Positions 6,898-17,332 of a stretch of DNA of 41,619 nt are shown here, piece after piece. Origin of the DNA: an uncultured Myxococcales bacterium (lineage in GTDB: Bacteria; Myxococcota_A; UBA9042; DTJE01). Positions within the stretch are counted from its first letter, which is position 1. Each line of letters starts with the position of its first letter. The stretch is taken from NCBI GenBank assembly GCA_903847405.1, contig CAINDP010000063.1:1-41619 (forward strand), in the 5' to 3' direction. Under the pieces are notes generated by a model. The model was not told where the DNA came from, ran no database searches, and saw only the letters and a program-made list of their open reading frames with translations. A program made the position numbers and the translations under genes.

Positions 6898-8292
6898 GTG
6901 GCGACCCGGACCGAACACGATGCACTGGGAGCCGTCGAAGTGCCGAGCGATGTGTACTGGGGCGCCCAGACCCAGCGCGCCGTCGACAACTTCCCGATCA
7001 GCGGGATGCGCAGCCACACCGCGCTGGTCCACGCGATGGTGCGGGTCAAGCGCGCCGCGGCGACCGTGAACGCAGACCTGGGTGGAATCCCGAAGGACGC
7101 GGGCGTTGCGATCGTGGCGGCCTGCGACGAAATCCTGGCGGGACGGTTCGCCGACCAGTTCCCGGTGGACGTCTTCCAGATGGGGGCCGGCACCGCGCTG
7201 CACATGAACGTCAACGAGGTCCTGGCCAACCGCGCGAACCAGATCCTGGGCGGCGCACTGGGTACCTACGACCGCGTCCATCCGAACGATCACGTGAACC
7301 GCGGGCAGTCCACCAACGACGTGTTCCCGACGTCCATGCGCGTCGCGGCCGCGGTGCTGGCGACGGGGCTCGCGGATGAACTGGAGGCCCTGGCGGCCAC
7401 CCTCCAGGCGAAATCCCGGGAGTTCGCCGGCATCGTCAAGAGCGGCCGGACGCACCTGATGGACGCCGCCCCGGTGACCCTGGGCCAGGAGGTTGCGGCC
7501 TGGTCGCACACGGTGGCCGCGTTGCGGGACGAGGTGCTCCGGGGCCGCGACGCGGTCTGCGAACTGGGACTGGGCGGGTCGGCGGTGGGGACCGGCATCA
7601 ACACGATGAAGGGCTACCGTTCGGCCGTGGTGGCGGAACTGGCGCGCCTGACCGGGCTGCCGTTGCGCGGGAATCCCGATCTTCGGGAAGCGATGCAGAG
7701 CCAGCGGCCCGTCGGCGTCCTGTCGGCGGCCATGCGATCCACGGCGCTGGAACTGGTGCGCATCCTGAACGACGTGCGCCTGATGGGATCGGGGCCGTCC
7801 ACGGGCCTGGCCGAAATCGAGCTGCCCGAGGTGGCGCCCGGGTCGTCCATCATGCCCGGCAAGGTGAACCCGTCGATGCCCGAAATGGCGACCATGGCGA
7901 TGTTCTTCGCGGTGGGCCTGGACACCGCCAACGCGTTCGCGCTGCAGGCCGGCCAACTGGAACTGAACGTCATGATGCCCTTGATGGCGCTGGACCTGAC
8001 GCTGGGCCTGACCGTGATGACGAACGCGATCCGGCAGGTCCGCACCCGGACCTTCGAGGGGCTGACGGCGAAGGCCGACACCTGCCTCCGGTACTACCAG
8101 GAGTCCGGCGCCATGGCGACCGCGCTCACGCCCGTCATCGGGTACGCGAAGGCCGCCGAGGTGACCCACGAGGCCGTCCACTCGGGCGTTTCCATCCGCA
8201 CGCTGCTGCTGGAAAAGGGGCTGGTGCAGCCCGGGGAACTGGATCGCATCCTGGACCCGACGCGCCTGGTGGATCCGCACGGGGAAGGGTGA
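6898..8292 (+). CDS. Fumarase/aspartase-superfamily lyase (class II fumarase or aspartate ammonia-lyase)
   Basis: A 464-residue member of the superfamily. It has DVYWGAQTQRAVDNFPISG near the N-terminus, HPNDHVNRGQSTNDVFPT, GRTHLMDAAPVTLGQE, and the signature GSSIMPGKVNPSMPEM near residue 310. The GTG start at 6898 is chosen because GGAG precedes it by 6 bases. A GTG 27 bases earlier lacks a site. The two possible activities are hard to separate. YWGAQTQR and NDVFPT look like fumarase, whereas LMGSGPSTGLAEIELPE, the Pro-Glu after KVNP, and AGQLELNVM look like aspartase. I lean slightly to aspartate ammonia-lyase (aspartate to fumarate plus ammonia). It is divergent from a class I fumarase, which would use its product. 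Confidence 0.85.
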   Translation: MATRTEHDALGAVEVPSDVYWGAQTQRAVDNFPISGMRSHTALVHAMVRVKRAAATVNADLGGIPKDAGVAIVAACDEILAGRFADQFPVDVFQMGAGTALHMNVNEVLANRANQILGGALGTYDRVHPNDHVNRGQSTNDVFPTSMRVAAAVLATGLADELEALAATLQAKSREFAGIVKSGRTHLMDAAPVTLGQEVAAWSHTVAALRDEVLRGRDAVCELGLGGSAVGTGINTMKGYRSAVVAELARLTGLPLRGNPDLREAMQSQRPVGVLSAAMRSTALELVRILNDVRLMGSGPSTGLAEIELPEVAPGSSIMPGKVNPSMPEMATMAMFFAVGLDTANAFALQAGQLELNVMMPLMALDLTLGLTVMTNAIRQVRTRTFEGLTAKADTCLRYYQESGAMATALTPVIGYAKAAEVTHEAVHSGVSIRTLLLEKGLVQPGELDRILDPTRLVDPHGEG

Positions 8293-8298
8293 ACGCGA

Positions 8299-9507
8299 TC
8301 AGGGGGCGCCCACGACGACGAGGCGGTCGGGCTTCATGCAGTTGCGGCCGCGACGGCACATGCGGCTGCACTCGAACCCGCGGATGACGTAGTCCTCGCG
8401 GTACAGCAGCGAGGCCACGACCTCCATCAAGGCCAGGGCGTCCTTGTAGTAGATGGCGCGCCGCAACTGATCGTCCGGCAGTTCCAGGCTGGCGAAGGTC
8501 GTGCGGAAGTAGTTCAGTTCGCTTTCCGTCTGGCGGTTGTATTCCGCGTCCTCGTGGTGCAGGCGGTTGTCGTACTTCTTGACGATGCCGTGGTACAGGC
8601 ACCACACCGGCGCGCCGGGTTCCAGCGCCACGTCCTGCACGCGCCACAGGCCCTGGATTTCCAGGACGAACTTGCGCAACGCGATGGCCAGGTACGTCAC
8701 CAGCGGGAACAGCGCCTCCTCGATGTTGGACGAGTGGGCCATCCGCAGCATGGCCTGGAACGTGGCCTTCCCGTTCTTCTTGAACAGTTTTTCCAGCGTC
8801 GCGACCATCCGGGGATCGACCCGGCGGGCGCGGGTTTCCACCACCAACTGCTTCGCGTTGTTCAGGATGAACAGGTTCTTGAAGCACTGGTACAGTTTTT
8901 CCTCGTCGCGATAGTTTTCGATCGTCTGGATGTTGTGCATGCGGTCGGCCAGTTTCACCAGCGCCGATGCGACCCGGACATCCGGATCCGTGTGGGTGAA
9001 GACCCCCGAAATCGACTTGTAGTACAGGTCCGCCTTGTGGCGCGTGAGCGTCCAGGTGACCTCGACCACGCGTTCGGCGATGTGCCGCGGGAACATGGAC
9101 CGTTCGGCGATCCGGATCACGTCCTCGGCGAACCGCGCGCGGCAGGCGGCCTCGACCGCGGGGCCGGACTGACCGGTCTTTTCCTTTTCGCAATCCAGCA
9201 TGTCCTCGAGCAGGTCGTGCAGCAGGCCGGCCGCGATGACATGCGGCTGGGCTGCGGCCAGCTTGAGGATCAGCCCGACGTTCGTCGGATGCGTGAAGGC
9301 GGGTTCGCCGTTGTTCCGGGGCTTCTGGCCGCTGTAGAAGACCTCGGCCAACCGGTAGGCCAGCGCGATGAAACGCTCGTCTTCCCCGGAACATCCCTCG
9401 GTCAACTGGGCCAGCGCCACCGGGCAGCGCAGGGGCACCCAGATCGCGACCTCGTCGAAAACGGCTTTTGCGGGGTCCAGGATCGGGTCTTGGTTCGGGT
9501 CCTGCAT
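8299..9507 (-). CDS. SpoT-like HD-domain phosphohydrolase without synthetase domain
   Basis: A 402-residue protein with an HD hydrolase domain of the RelA/SpoT type. THPTNVGLIL supplies the first His, AAGLLHDLLED (about residues 91-101) the HD pair and downstream acidic residues, and VKLADRMHNIQTI (about residues 180-192) the final metal Asp. The RelA/SpoT synthetase, TGS and ACT domains are absent. About 200 further residues are helical and unrecognised, ending in a basic Cys cluster (CSRMCRRGRNC). By family it could hydrolyse (p)ppGpp or another nucleotide. The length is more than twice that of the small MESH1-type alarmone hydrolases. It converges on the preceding lyase with a 6-base gap. 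The ribosome binding site is weak. Confidence 0.78.
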   Translation of the reverse strand: MQDPNQDPILDPAKAVFDEVAIWVPLRCPVALAQLTEGCSGEDERFIALAYRLAEVFYSGQKPRNNGEPAFTHPTNVGLILKLAAAQPHVIAAGLLHDLLEDMLDCEKEKTGQSGPAVEAACRARFAEDVIRIAERSMFPRHIAERVVEVTWTLTRHKADLYYKSISGVFTHTDPDVRVASALVKLADRMHNIQTIENYRDEEKLYQCFKNLFILNNAKQLVVETRARRVDPRMVATLEKLFKKNGKATFQAMLRMAHSSNIEEALFPLVTYLAIALRKFVLEIQGLWRVQDVALEPGAPVWCLYHGIVKKYDNRLHHEDAEYNRQTESELNYFRTTFASLELPDDQLRRAIYYKDALALMEVVASLLYREDYVIRGFECSRMCRRGRNCMKPDRLVVVGAP

Positions 9508-9531
9508 GCTGCACCAACGCGACCGGGGGCA

Positions 9532-9560
9532 ATCATGGCAAAACCCGCGGCGGGATACAA
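9532..9560 (-). promoter_or_regulatory. Possible promoter for the HD hydrolase gene
   Basis: On the minus strand: TTGTAT (9560-9555), a 17-base spacer, and CATGAT (9537-9532), about 25 bases before the start. Both hexamers match consensus at four of six positions. It lies back to back with the larB promoter. Confidence 0.35.
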
Positions 9561-9581
9561 CTTAACGACACACCCCGTCGT

Positions 9582-9610
9582 TTGACACCCTGCGGGACGG
9601 CACCGACAAT
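9582..9610 (+). promoter_or_regulatory. Predicted vegetative promoter for larB-larC
   Basis: TTGACA (9582-9587, perfect -35), a 17-base spacer, and GACAAT (9605-9610). It lies 22 bases before the larB start codon. Confidence 0.6.
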
Positions 9611-9632
9611 ACCGACGCAGCGGGGGAATCCC

Positions 9633-10412
9633 ATGGACGAAGCGGCCCTCAGACAGTTGCTCGAATCGGTTCGGGACGGGCGGACCGGGACCGACGAGGC
9701 CCTGGCAGACCTTCGGGATTTCGGAATCCGCCGCGTGGGCGACGTGGCCTTCGACGCCCACCGCCCCCTGCGGCGAGGCATCGCGGAAGCGATCTTCGCC
9801 GAGCGAAAGTCCGACGGGCAGTTGTGCGACGCGGTCGCAGCGGCCATCCTGGCGGGCGGCGACGTCCTGGTGACGCGCCTGGCCCCGGAACGCCTGCACG
9901 TGCTGCGCGCGCACCATCCGGACGCCGCGATCGAGCACGCACCCCTGGCCCGCACGGCCCAGATCCGCCAGAACCCCTGGGTGGACAAGGGGCGCGGCGA
10001 GGTGCTGGTGATGTGCGCCGGCACCGCCGACGTGCCCGTGGCCGAGGAGGCCGCGGTGACCGCCGAGTTCCTGGGCAACCGGGTGATCCGCGGGTTCGAC
10101 GTGGGCGTGGCGGGGCTGCACCGGCTGCTGCCGCACCTGGACGCCCTGCGGCGGGCGACGGTGGCGATCGTCGTGGCCGGCATGGAAGGCGCGCTGCCCA
10201 GCGTCGTCGCGGGCCTGGCCCCGTGCCCGGTCATCGCCGTGCCGACCTCCGTGGGCTACGGCGCGTCGTTCGGGGGCATCGCCGCCCTGCTGGCCATGCT
10301 GAACTCGTGCGCGGGCGGCGTGACCGTCGTGAACATCGACAACGGGTACGGGGCGGGCGTGGCCGCGGCCCTGATGAATCGGAAGCGGGAAGACAACGCG
10401 GAGCATGGCTGA
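9633..10412 (+). CDS. larB: Pyridinium-3,5-biscarboxylic acid mononucleotide synthase LarB
   Basis: A 259-residue LarB. The first 110 residues are the family's N-terminal region, with GDVAFDAHRPLRRGIAEAIFA near residue 40. The C-terminal half is the PurE-like domain, with VMCAGTADVPVAEEAA near residue 128, VIVVAGMEGALPSVVAGL near residue 180 and IAVPTSVGYGASFGG near residue 200. LarB carboxylates and hydrolyses nicotinic acid adenine dinucleotide, the first step to the nickel-pincer nucleotide cofactor of lactate racemase and related enzymes. It overlaps larC by one base (TGATG). LarE, the sulfur-insertion enzyme, and LarA are not in this window. Confidence 0.92.
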   Translation: MDEAALRQLLESVRDGRTGTDEALADLRDFGIRRVGDVAFDAHRPLRRGIAEAIFAERKSDGQLCDAVAAAILAGGDVLVTRLAPERLHVLRAHHPDAAIEHAPLARTAQIRQNPWVDKGRGEVLVMCAGTADVPVAEEAAVTAEFLGNRVIRGFDVGVAGLHRLLPHLDALRRATVAIVVAGMEGALPSVVAGLAPCPVIAVPTSVGYGASFGGIAALLAMLNSCAGGVTVVNIDNGYGAGVAAALMNRKREDNAEHG

Positions 10413-11584
10413 TGGCACGGATCGCATACCTCGACTGCCCGGCGGGCGTGGCCGGTGACATGGTGCTGGCCGCGTTGATCGACGCCGGAGCGGACCTGGA
10501 CGCGATCCGCGCCGCCGTGAAGGCCGTCGCCGGTCATGACGTCACGATCCAGGCGGTCCCGGTCACGGACGGAGGCCTGGCGGGCCTGCGCCTGGACATC
10601 GACGCGCCGGACGAAGCCCACGATCGCCATGCCCACGAGATCCTCGACGCCATCGCGGCGGCGGGCCTGGCCGCGCCGGTGGCACTGCGCGCGACGCAGG
10701 TCTTCCAGTGCCTGGCGGTGGCCGAGGGGCGCGTCCACGGCGTCCCGGCCGACCACGTCCATTTCCACGAGGTCGGCGCCCTGGACTCGATCGCGGACAT
10801 CGTGGGCGTCGCCGCCGCCCTGCACTCCCTGGGCGTCGATCGCGTCGCCGCCTCGCCCCTGCCGATCACCCATGGCACCGTCATGACCCGCCACGGCCTG
10901 CTGCCGATCCCGGCCCCGGCGACCCTGGAGGTCCTGGCGGGGTACCCGGTGTACGGCGTGGACGTCGAGGGCGAATTCGTGACACCCACGGGCGCGGCGA
11001 TCTGCGCGGCCCTGGCGGGGACCGGGGGCTCGATGCCGGCCATGCGCCTGATCCGGACGGGCCTGGGCTTCGGCAGGAAGAAGTGGCCCGACGGGCGGCC
11101 CAACGGCGTGCGGGTCCTTCTGGGGACCCAGGACGCGGCGCCCTCCGAGCGCGAATGGGAAATCGCGGCGAACCTGGACGACACGACGCCCGAGGGCGTG
11201 TCGGTGCTGATCGAGGCGCTGTTTGCCGCCGGCGCGATGGACGCCTGGTCGGAAGCCATCGTGATGAAGAAGGGCCGCCCCGCCTGGGCGGTCCGGGCCC
11301 TGTGCGGCGAGGCCGTGCGCGAAAAGGTGATCGCCGCGTTCTTCGCCGAATCGCCCACGATCGGGCTGCGGATGGTGGCGCTGGAGCGGGTGAAACTGCC
11401 CTACGAAATCCGGACGATCACGACGTCCCTGGGGGCTGTCCGCATCAAGGTCGCCTTCCGGGACGGCGCCGTGTCCAACGTGTCGCTGGAATCCGACGAC
11501 GTCCGCCGCCTGGCCGCCGCCGCCGGGATTCCCGTGCGCAAGGCCCGCGAGATCCTCGCCCAGGAAGTGGCCGGACAGGCGTAG
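10412..11584 (+). CDS. larC: Nickel-pincer cofactor cyclometallase LarC
   Basis: A 390-residue LarC. It opens with IAYLDCPAGVAGDMVLAALID and has the His-rich stretch ADHVHFHEVGALDSIADIVG near residues 115-135, SPLPITHGTVMTRHGLLPIP, FVTPTGAAI, and ANLDDTTPEGVSVL in the C-terminal domain. LarC inserts nickel into the pyridinium bisthiocarboxylic mononucleotide using CTP. It is full length in one frame, unlike some genomes where larC is split by a programmed frameshift. It is coupled to larB and followed by a convergent GGDEF gene across a hexamer repeat. The client enzyme of the cofactor must be elsewhere. Confidence 0.92.
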   Translation: MARIAYLDCPAGVAGDMVLAALIDAGADLDAIRAAVKAVAGHDVTIQAVPVTDGGLAGLRLDIDAPDEAHDRHAHEILDAIAAAGLAAPVALRATQVFQCLAVAEGRVHGVPADHVHFHEVGALDSIADIVGVAAALHSLGVDRVAASPLPITHGTVMTRHGLLPIPAPATLEVLAGYPVYGVDVEGEFVTPTGAAICAALAGTGGSMPAMRLIRTGLGFGRKKWPDGRPNGVRVLLGTQDAAPSEREWEIAANLDDTTPEGVSVLIEALFAAGAMDAWSEAIVMKKGRPAWAVRALCGEAVREKVIAAFFAESPTIGLRMVALERVKLPYEIRTITTSLGAVRIKVAFRDGAVSNVSLESDDVRRLAAAAGIPVRKAREILAQEVAGQA

Positions 11585-11602
11585 CCTGTCCCCGTTAACG
11601 TC

Positions 11603-11653
11603 CCCGTACCCGTACCCGTCCCTCAACCGTACCCGTACCCGTACCCGTACCCG
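11603..11653. repeat. GTACCC hexamer tandem repeat
   Basis: Between the convergent larC and GGDEF genes, the hexamer CCCGTA (equivalently GTACCC) is repeated about eight times in 51 bases, interrupted once by GTCCCTCAACC near 11618-11628. It lies outside both reading frames. Similar GTACCC arrays are, from memory, common between genes in some myxobacterial genomes. Confidence 0.8.
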
Positions 11654-11668
11654 AGCCCCTTCCCCGAT

Positions 11669-13126
11669 CTACGACCGCATGACGACCCGGTTCCGCCCTG
11701 CCCTCTTCGCTTCGTACAGCGCCGCGTCGGCCGCCGCGATCAGGTCCTCGGACCTCCGGCACCCCGTTCGCAGGGCCGCGGCCCCCACCGACACGGTCAC
11801 CGTGACCGACCCGCCCGGCACCGGGACGCCGGAGGCCGCGCAGAACGCCCGGATGCGCTCGGCCACGATCTGCGCGCCCGCCACGGGGGTGTGGGGCAGC
11901 ACGACGGCGAACTCCTCCCCGCCATAGCGCCCCGCGGAATCCGACTCGCGCAGGTTCCGGCGCACCGTTTCGGCGATGAACTGCAGCACCCGGTCCCCGG
12001 CCTGGTGGCCGTGAGCATCGTTGACGCGCTTGAAGTGGTCCGCGTCCAGCATCAGCAGGCTCAGGTCGGTCCCGTGCCGCGACGCCGCCGCCACGGCTTC
12101 CGCCAGGCGCCCCATGAACGCCCGCCGGTTGTACAGGCCCGTCAGGCCGTCCACCATGGCGTCCCGCGTCACCCGGTCCCGCAGCCGGAACTGCCGCACC
12201 AGCAGCGTGCTGCAGTCGCACAGGGTCCGCACGCCGTGCACCAGGCCGGGCCGGTCGAAGTCCCCCTGGGTCAGCACCAGCGCCCCGATCGGATCCGGCA
12301 TCCCCATGGGGTGTACCAGCACGCCCTCCCCGGCGGACAGGCCCAGGTCGGACTTCCCCACGACCGCGTCCGTCGTGGCCAGGTACCGAAGGTTGGACGG
12401 CACCACGATGCCGCTGCGCAGGGCCAGCCCCACCAGCCCCTCGGCCGCGCCGACCGTCGTCCCCACCACGCCCCGGGCCGCCGGCCCGATCCCGGCCACC
12501 ACGACGCCGTCGTCGCCCGACGGCCCCAGCAGGATCACCAGCGCCGACCGCGCCCGGGACTGCCGGATGGCCGCGTCGGCCAGGATGCTCACGCAGTCCC
12601 GCTCGGACGTGGACTCCAGGATGGCCCGGGCGCCTTCCACCGTTTCGGTCAGGTCCTGGACCTGCAGCGCGGCATCCCGGATGCGATCGTGCAGGACGGC
12701 CAGCTCCTCGAAGCCCTGGGCCGCGTCCTGGAAGGCCCCGAACTCCTCGTCCGAAAACGCTTCGTCCGCGCGGTCCGCCCACAGGAACCCCGCGCCCACC
12801 GGGACGGCCATCGCCCCGGCGACCTCCACGGGCCGCGACTGGTACGGGACGCGCATCGCCATGGGACGATCGGGGTTCAACAGCATCGCCTTGCCGGACG
12901 TCGCCACACCGGCCGCCGCCCCCAGGTCCGTCAACGCCGTTCCCTCGCGGGAGGTCCGGTCACGCCCGGGCCCGCCGATCATTTGCAGCACCCAGCCTCC
13001 CCGGCCATCCTCCACCACCAGGGCGGCGGACGAAAGGTGCAGGCCCCGCCACAGGGACCTGAGGGTCCTGCGGCGCACCGCCTCGGGTTCGGGCAGTCCC
13101 CGGATGAGGTCGCTGTCGTCGTTCAT
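11669..13126 (-). CDS. Diguanylate cyclase with GAF-like sensory region
   Basis: A 485-residue protein. The C-terminal 160 residues are a GGDEF domain: DGLTGLYNRRAF near the domain start, DADHFKRVNDAHGHQAGD for metal and nucleotide binding, and GRYGGEEF with the active GGEEF at residues 402-406. RESD five residues before it is an intact RxxD inhibitory site. It should therefore make cyclic di-GMP from two GTP and be product-inhibited. Residues about 170-310 resemble a GAF domain and residues 20-140 a second degenerate one. No membrane span is seen, so it senses a cytosolic signal. The start at 13126 follows AGGAG. A longer upstream extension is low-complexity. It is divergent from gyrB. Confidence 0.88.
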   Translation of the reverse strand: MNDDSDLIRGLPEPEAVRRRTLRSLWRGLHLSSAALVVEDGRGGWVLQMIGGPGRDRTSREGTALTDLGAAAGVATSGKAMLLNPDRPMAMRVPYQSRPVEVAGAMAVPVGAGFLWADRADEAFSDEEFGAFQDAAQGFEELAVLHDRIRDAALQVQDLTETVEGARAILESTSERDCVSILADAAIRQSRARSALVILLGPSGDDGVVVAGIGPAARGVVGTTVGAAEGLVGLALRSGIVVPSNLRYLATTDAVVGKSDLGLSAGEGVLVHPMGMPDPIGALVLTQGDFDRPGLVHGVRTLCDCSTLLVRQFRLRDRVTRDAMVDGLTGLYNRRAFMGRLAEAVAAASRHGTDLSLLMLDADHFKRVNDAHGHQAGDRVLQFIAETVRRNLRESDSAGRYGGEEFAVVLPHTPVAGAQIVAERIRAFCAASGVPVPGGSVTVTVSVGAAALRTGCRRSEDLIAAADAALYEAKRAGRNRVVMRS

Positions 13127-13149
13127 CGATGCTCCTGGCGAGCGGCTCG

Positions 13150-13178
13150 ATTGTGTCCTCCGCCGGCGATGCTGGCAA
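13150..13178 (-). promoter_or_regulatory. Predicted promoter for the GGDEF gene
   Basis: On the minus strand: TTGCCA (13178-13173), a 17-base spacer, and CACAAT (13155-13150), 24 bases before the start. The -10 closely matches the larB element (GACAAT). Confidence 0.5.
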
Positions 13179-13219
13179 CAGGCGGAAATGGGGACAGACA
13201 CCGATTTTCCCGCCCCCTT

Positions 13220-13241
13220 CGCGCGCATGCGTGCGCGCACG
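13220..13241. other. 22-base alternating pyrimidine-purine tract (Z-DNA-prone) upstream of gyrB
   Basis: Every base from 13220 to 13241 alternates pyrimidine and purine, mostly CG with some CA/TG steps. The core is also an inverted repeat: GCGCGCA (13221-13227), four bases, TGCGCGC (13232-13238). It ends 7 bases before the gyrB -35 and sits between two divergent promoters. Such tracts can flip to Z-DNA or extrude a cruciform under negative supercoiling. The structural role is inference. Confidence 0.6.
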
Positions 13242-13248
13242 GAAACCC

Positions 13249-15794
<2,546 letters not shown>

Positions 15795-15817
15795 CACCGG
15801 TCCCGGGAGGCGTCAGC

Positions 15818-16558
15818 ATGGATCACCCGGACGCCGACCACCGCGAAACCCTGGAACGCCTGGAAGCCTACTTCCTGAACATCACGCGCAAGGGCCTGGC
15901 CCTGCGGTCGGGCGACATCGACGTCCTGAAGGACTGGCAGAAGCGCGGCGTGCCCGAGGACGTGGTGCGGCGGGGCGTGGCCGAGGGCGTCCGGCGCTTC
16001 CTGGCCACGGCCGAACCGGCGGCCCCGCTTCCGGCGGTCTTGCGCTACTATCGGACCTTCGTCGAGACCGAGTTCGCGACCTGGCGCCGGGCCGTGGAAC
16101 AGGGACGGATCGTGGCCGTCGCCGCGTCGCCCCTTCCCGGGACGGGCGCCGCGCCGGCGAACCTGTCCGGCGGCCTGGGCGCGGTGGCGAAGGCGTGGCT
16201 GGTGGACGAACGGGACCGGGCGACGGACGACGCCACGCGGGCCGTCTGGGCCGGGGCCATCGAACGGCTGTCGTCCGTGGCGGCGTCCCGGTCCATGGTC
16301 CAGGCGCTGGAAGACCTGGACGAAGAGGTGCTGGCGGGTCTGCTGGCCGCGGCGGCGCCCGAGGTGCGCGCCCGGGTGGACCAGCGCGTGCGCGACACGA
16401 TCGAGGACGCCCGACGACGCGGCGCGGGCGTGGATGCACGAACCGATCTGGAGGCCGCCGAGCGGCGCGCGGCGGCAACCGAGGAGTGCGGCTACCGGAA
16501 CCTGCTGGAAGCCGCACTGGAACAGGCTCGAAAGGGAACAGCGGGGAGGACGGCATGA
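15818..16558 (+). CDS. Unknown helical protein coupled to a DnaC-like ATPase
   Basis: A 246-residue protein starting at ATG 15818 behind GGGAGG, 23 bases after gyrB. The N-terminal 60 residues form a compact helical module: YFLNITRKGLALRSGDIDVL, then W-Q-K-x-G-V-P-x-x-V-V-x-x-G-V. That pattern of an aromatic-rich helix, a short turn with Asp, and a G-V/I-P-x-x-V segment is seen at the start of some phage and plasmid replication proteins. The remainder is Ala/Arg-rich helix. I cannot name a family. It overlaps the next gene (ATGA), which encodes a helicase-loader-like ATPase, so it is a candidate primosome adaptor or partner. That role is inference from coupling only. Confidence 0.75.
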   Translation: MDHPDADHRETLERLEAYFLNITRKGLALRSGDIDVLKDWQKRGVPEDVVRRGVAEGVRRFLATAEPAAPLPAVLRYYRTFVETEFATWRRAVEQGRIVAVAASPLPGTGAAPANLSGGLGAVAKAWLVDERDRATDDATRAVWAGAIERLSSVAASRSMVQALEDLDEEVLAGLLAAAAPEVRARVDQRVRDTIEDARRRGAGVDARTDLEAAERRAAATEECGYRNLLEAALEQARKGTAGRTA

Positions 16559-17331
16559 ACTGCCGCAAGTGCGGCGATCGCGGGTACCTCATCGAAATGG
16601 GCGACGAAACCGCCGTGGCCAAGGTCTGTCCCTGCCGCTCGCCCTGCCCGAAGTGCGCGGACACCGGCTGGTGGATGGAACTGGTGGACGGGCGGCCGAT
16701 CTCGAAGCCCTGCGACTGCCGGCACCTCCGGCGGCACGTTTCGCGCTACAACGACACGGGAATCCCGGCCCGCATGCACCGCTGCAAGCTGGAAAACTTC
16801 GAGGACAAGGGCGGCACCCAGGGCGAGGTGAAGGCGCATCTGAAACTGTTCCGGCAGGCCTTCCGCCCGGGCAACCGCGGCTTCCTGCTGTGGGGCCCTC
16901 CCGGCACCGGGAAAACGCATCTGGCCTGCGCACTGCTGACCTACTTCACGCTGGAACGGGGATACACGGCGCGGTTCCAGGACTTCTTCCACCTGCTGTC
17001 GGACCTGAAGGCCGCCTACGCGCTGAACCGCAGCGAGGACGCGATCCTGGGACCCCTGGTGGACGTGGACATCCTGGTCATCGACGAACTGGGCAAGGGC
17101 CGGGCCACGGAATGGGAGATTTCGGTCCTGGACCAGTTGGTCAGCCGCCGGTACAACGCCCAGAAGACGATCCTGGCCACCACGAATTTCGACGTGACCG
17201 ACGCCACCCCGGGTCCGGACACCCCGATCGCCCGGCTGGTCGACCGCGTGGACAGCCGCATCTATTCGCGCCTGCGGGAGATGTGCGATTTCCACCAGGT
17301 GGACGGGCCCGACTGGCGCAAGCGCGGCTGA
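16555..17331 (+). CDS. DnaC/IstB-like AAA+ ATPase with N-terminal zinc motifs
   Basis: A 258-residue ATPase starting at ATG 16555 behind GGGGAGGA. Residues 1-60 hold eight cysteines in CxxC pairs (CRKCGDRG, CPCRSPCPKC, CDC), which suggests one or two zinc knuckles. The AAA+ core has Walker A GPPGTGKTH near residue 119, Walker B ILVIDELGKG near residue 175, sensor I ATTNFD near residue 209, and the arginine-finger region SRIYSRLREMC. This is the DnaC/DnaI helicase-loader class. Its likely role is loading the replicative helicase or a related primosome step. Insertion-sequence IstB proteins share the fold, but no transposase is nearby and the gene sits behind gyrB. Confidence 0.85.
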   Translation: MNCRKCGDRGYLIEMGDETAVAKVCPCRSPCPKCADTGWWMELVDGRPISKPCDCRHLRRHVSRYNDTGIPARMHRCKLENFEDKGGTQGEVKAHLKLFRQAFRPGNRGFLLWGPPGTGKTHLACALLTYFTLERGYTARFQDFFHLLSDLKAAYALNRSEDAILGPLVDVDILVIDELGKGRATEWEISVLDQLVSRRYNAQKTILATTNFDVTDATPGPDTPIARLVDRVDSRIYSRLREMCDFHQVDGPDWRKRG

Positions 17332-17332
17332 C

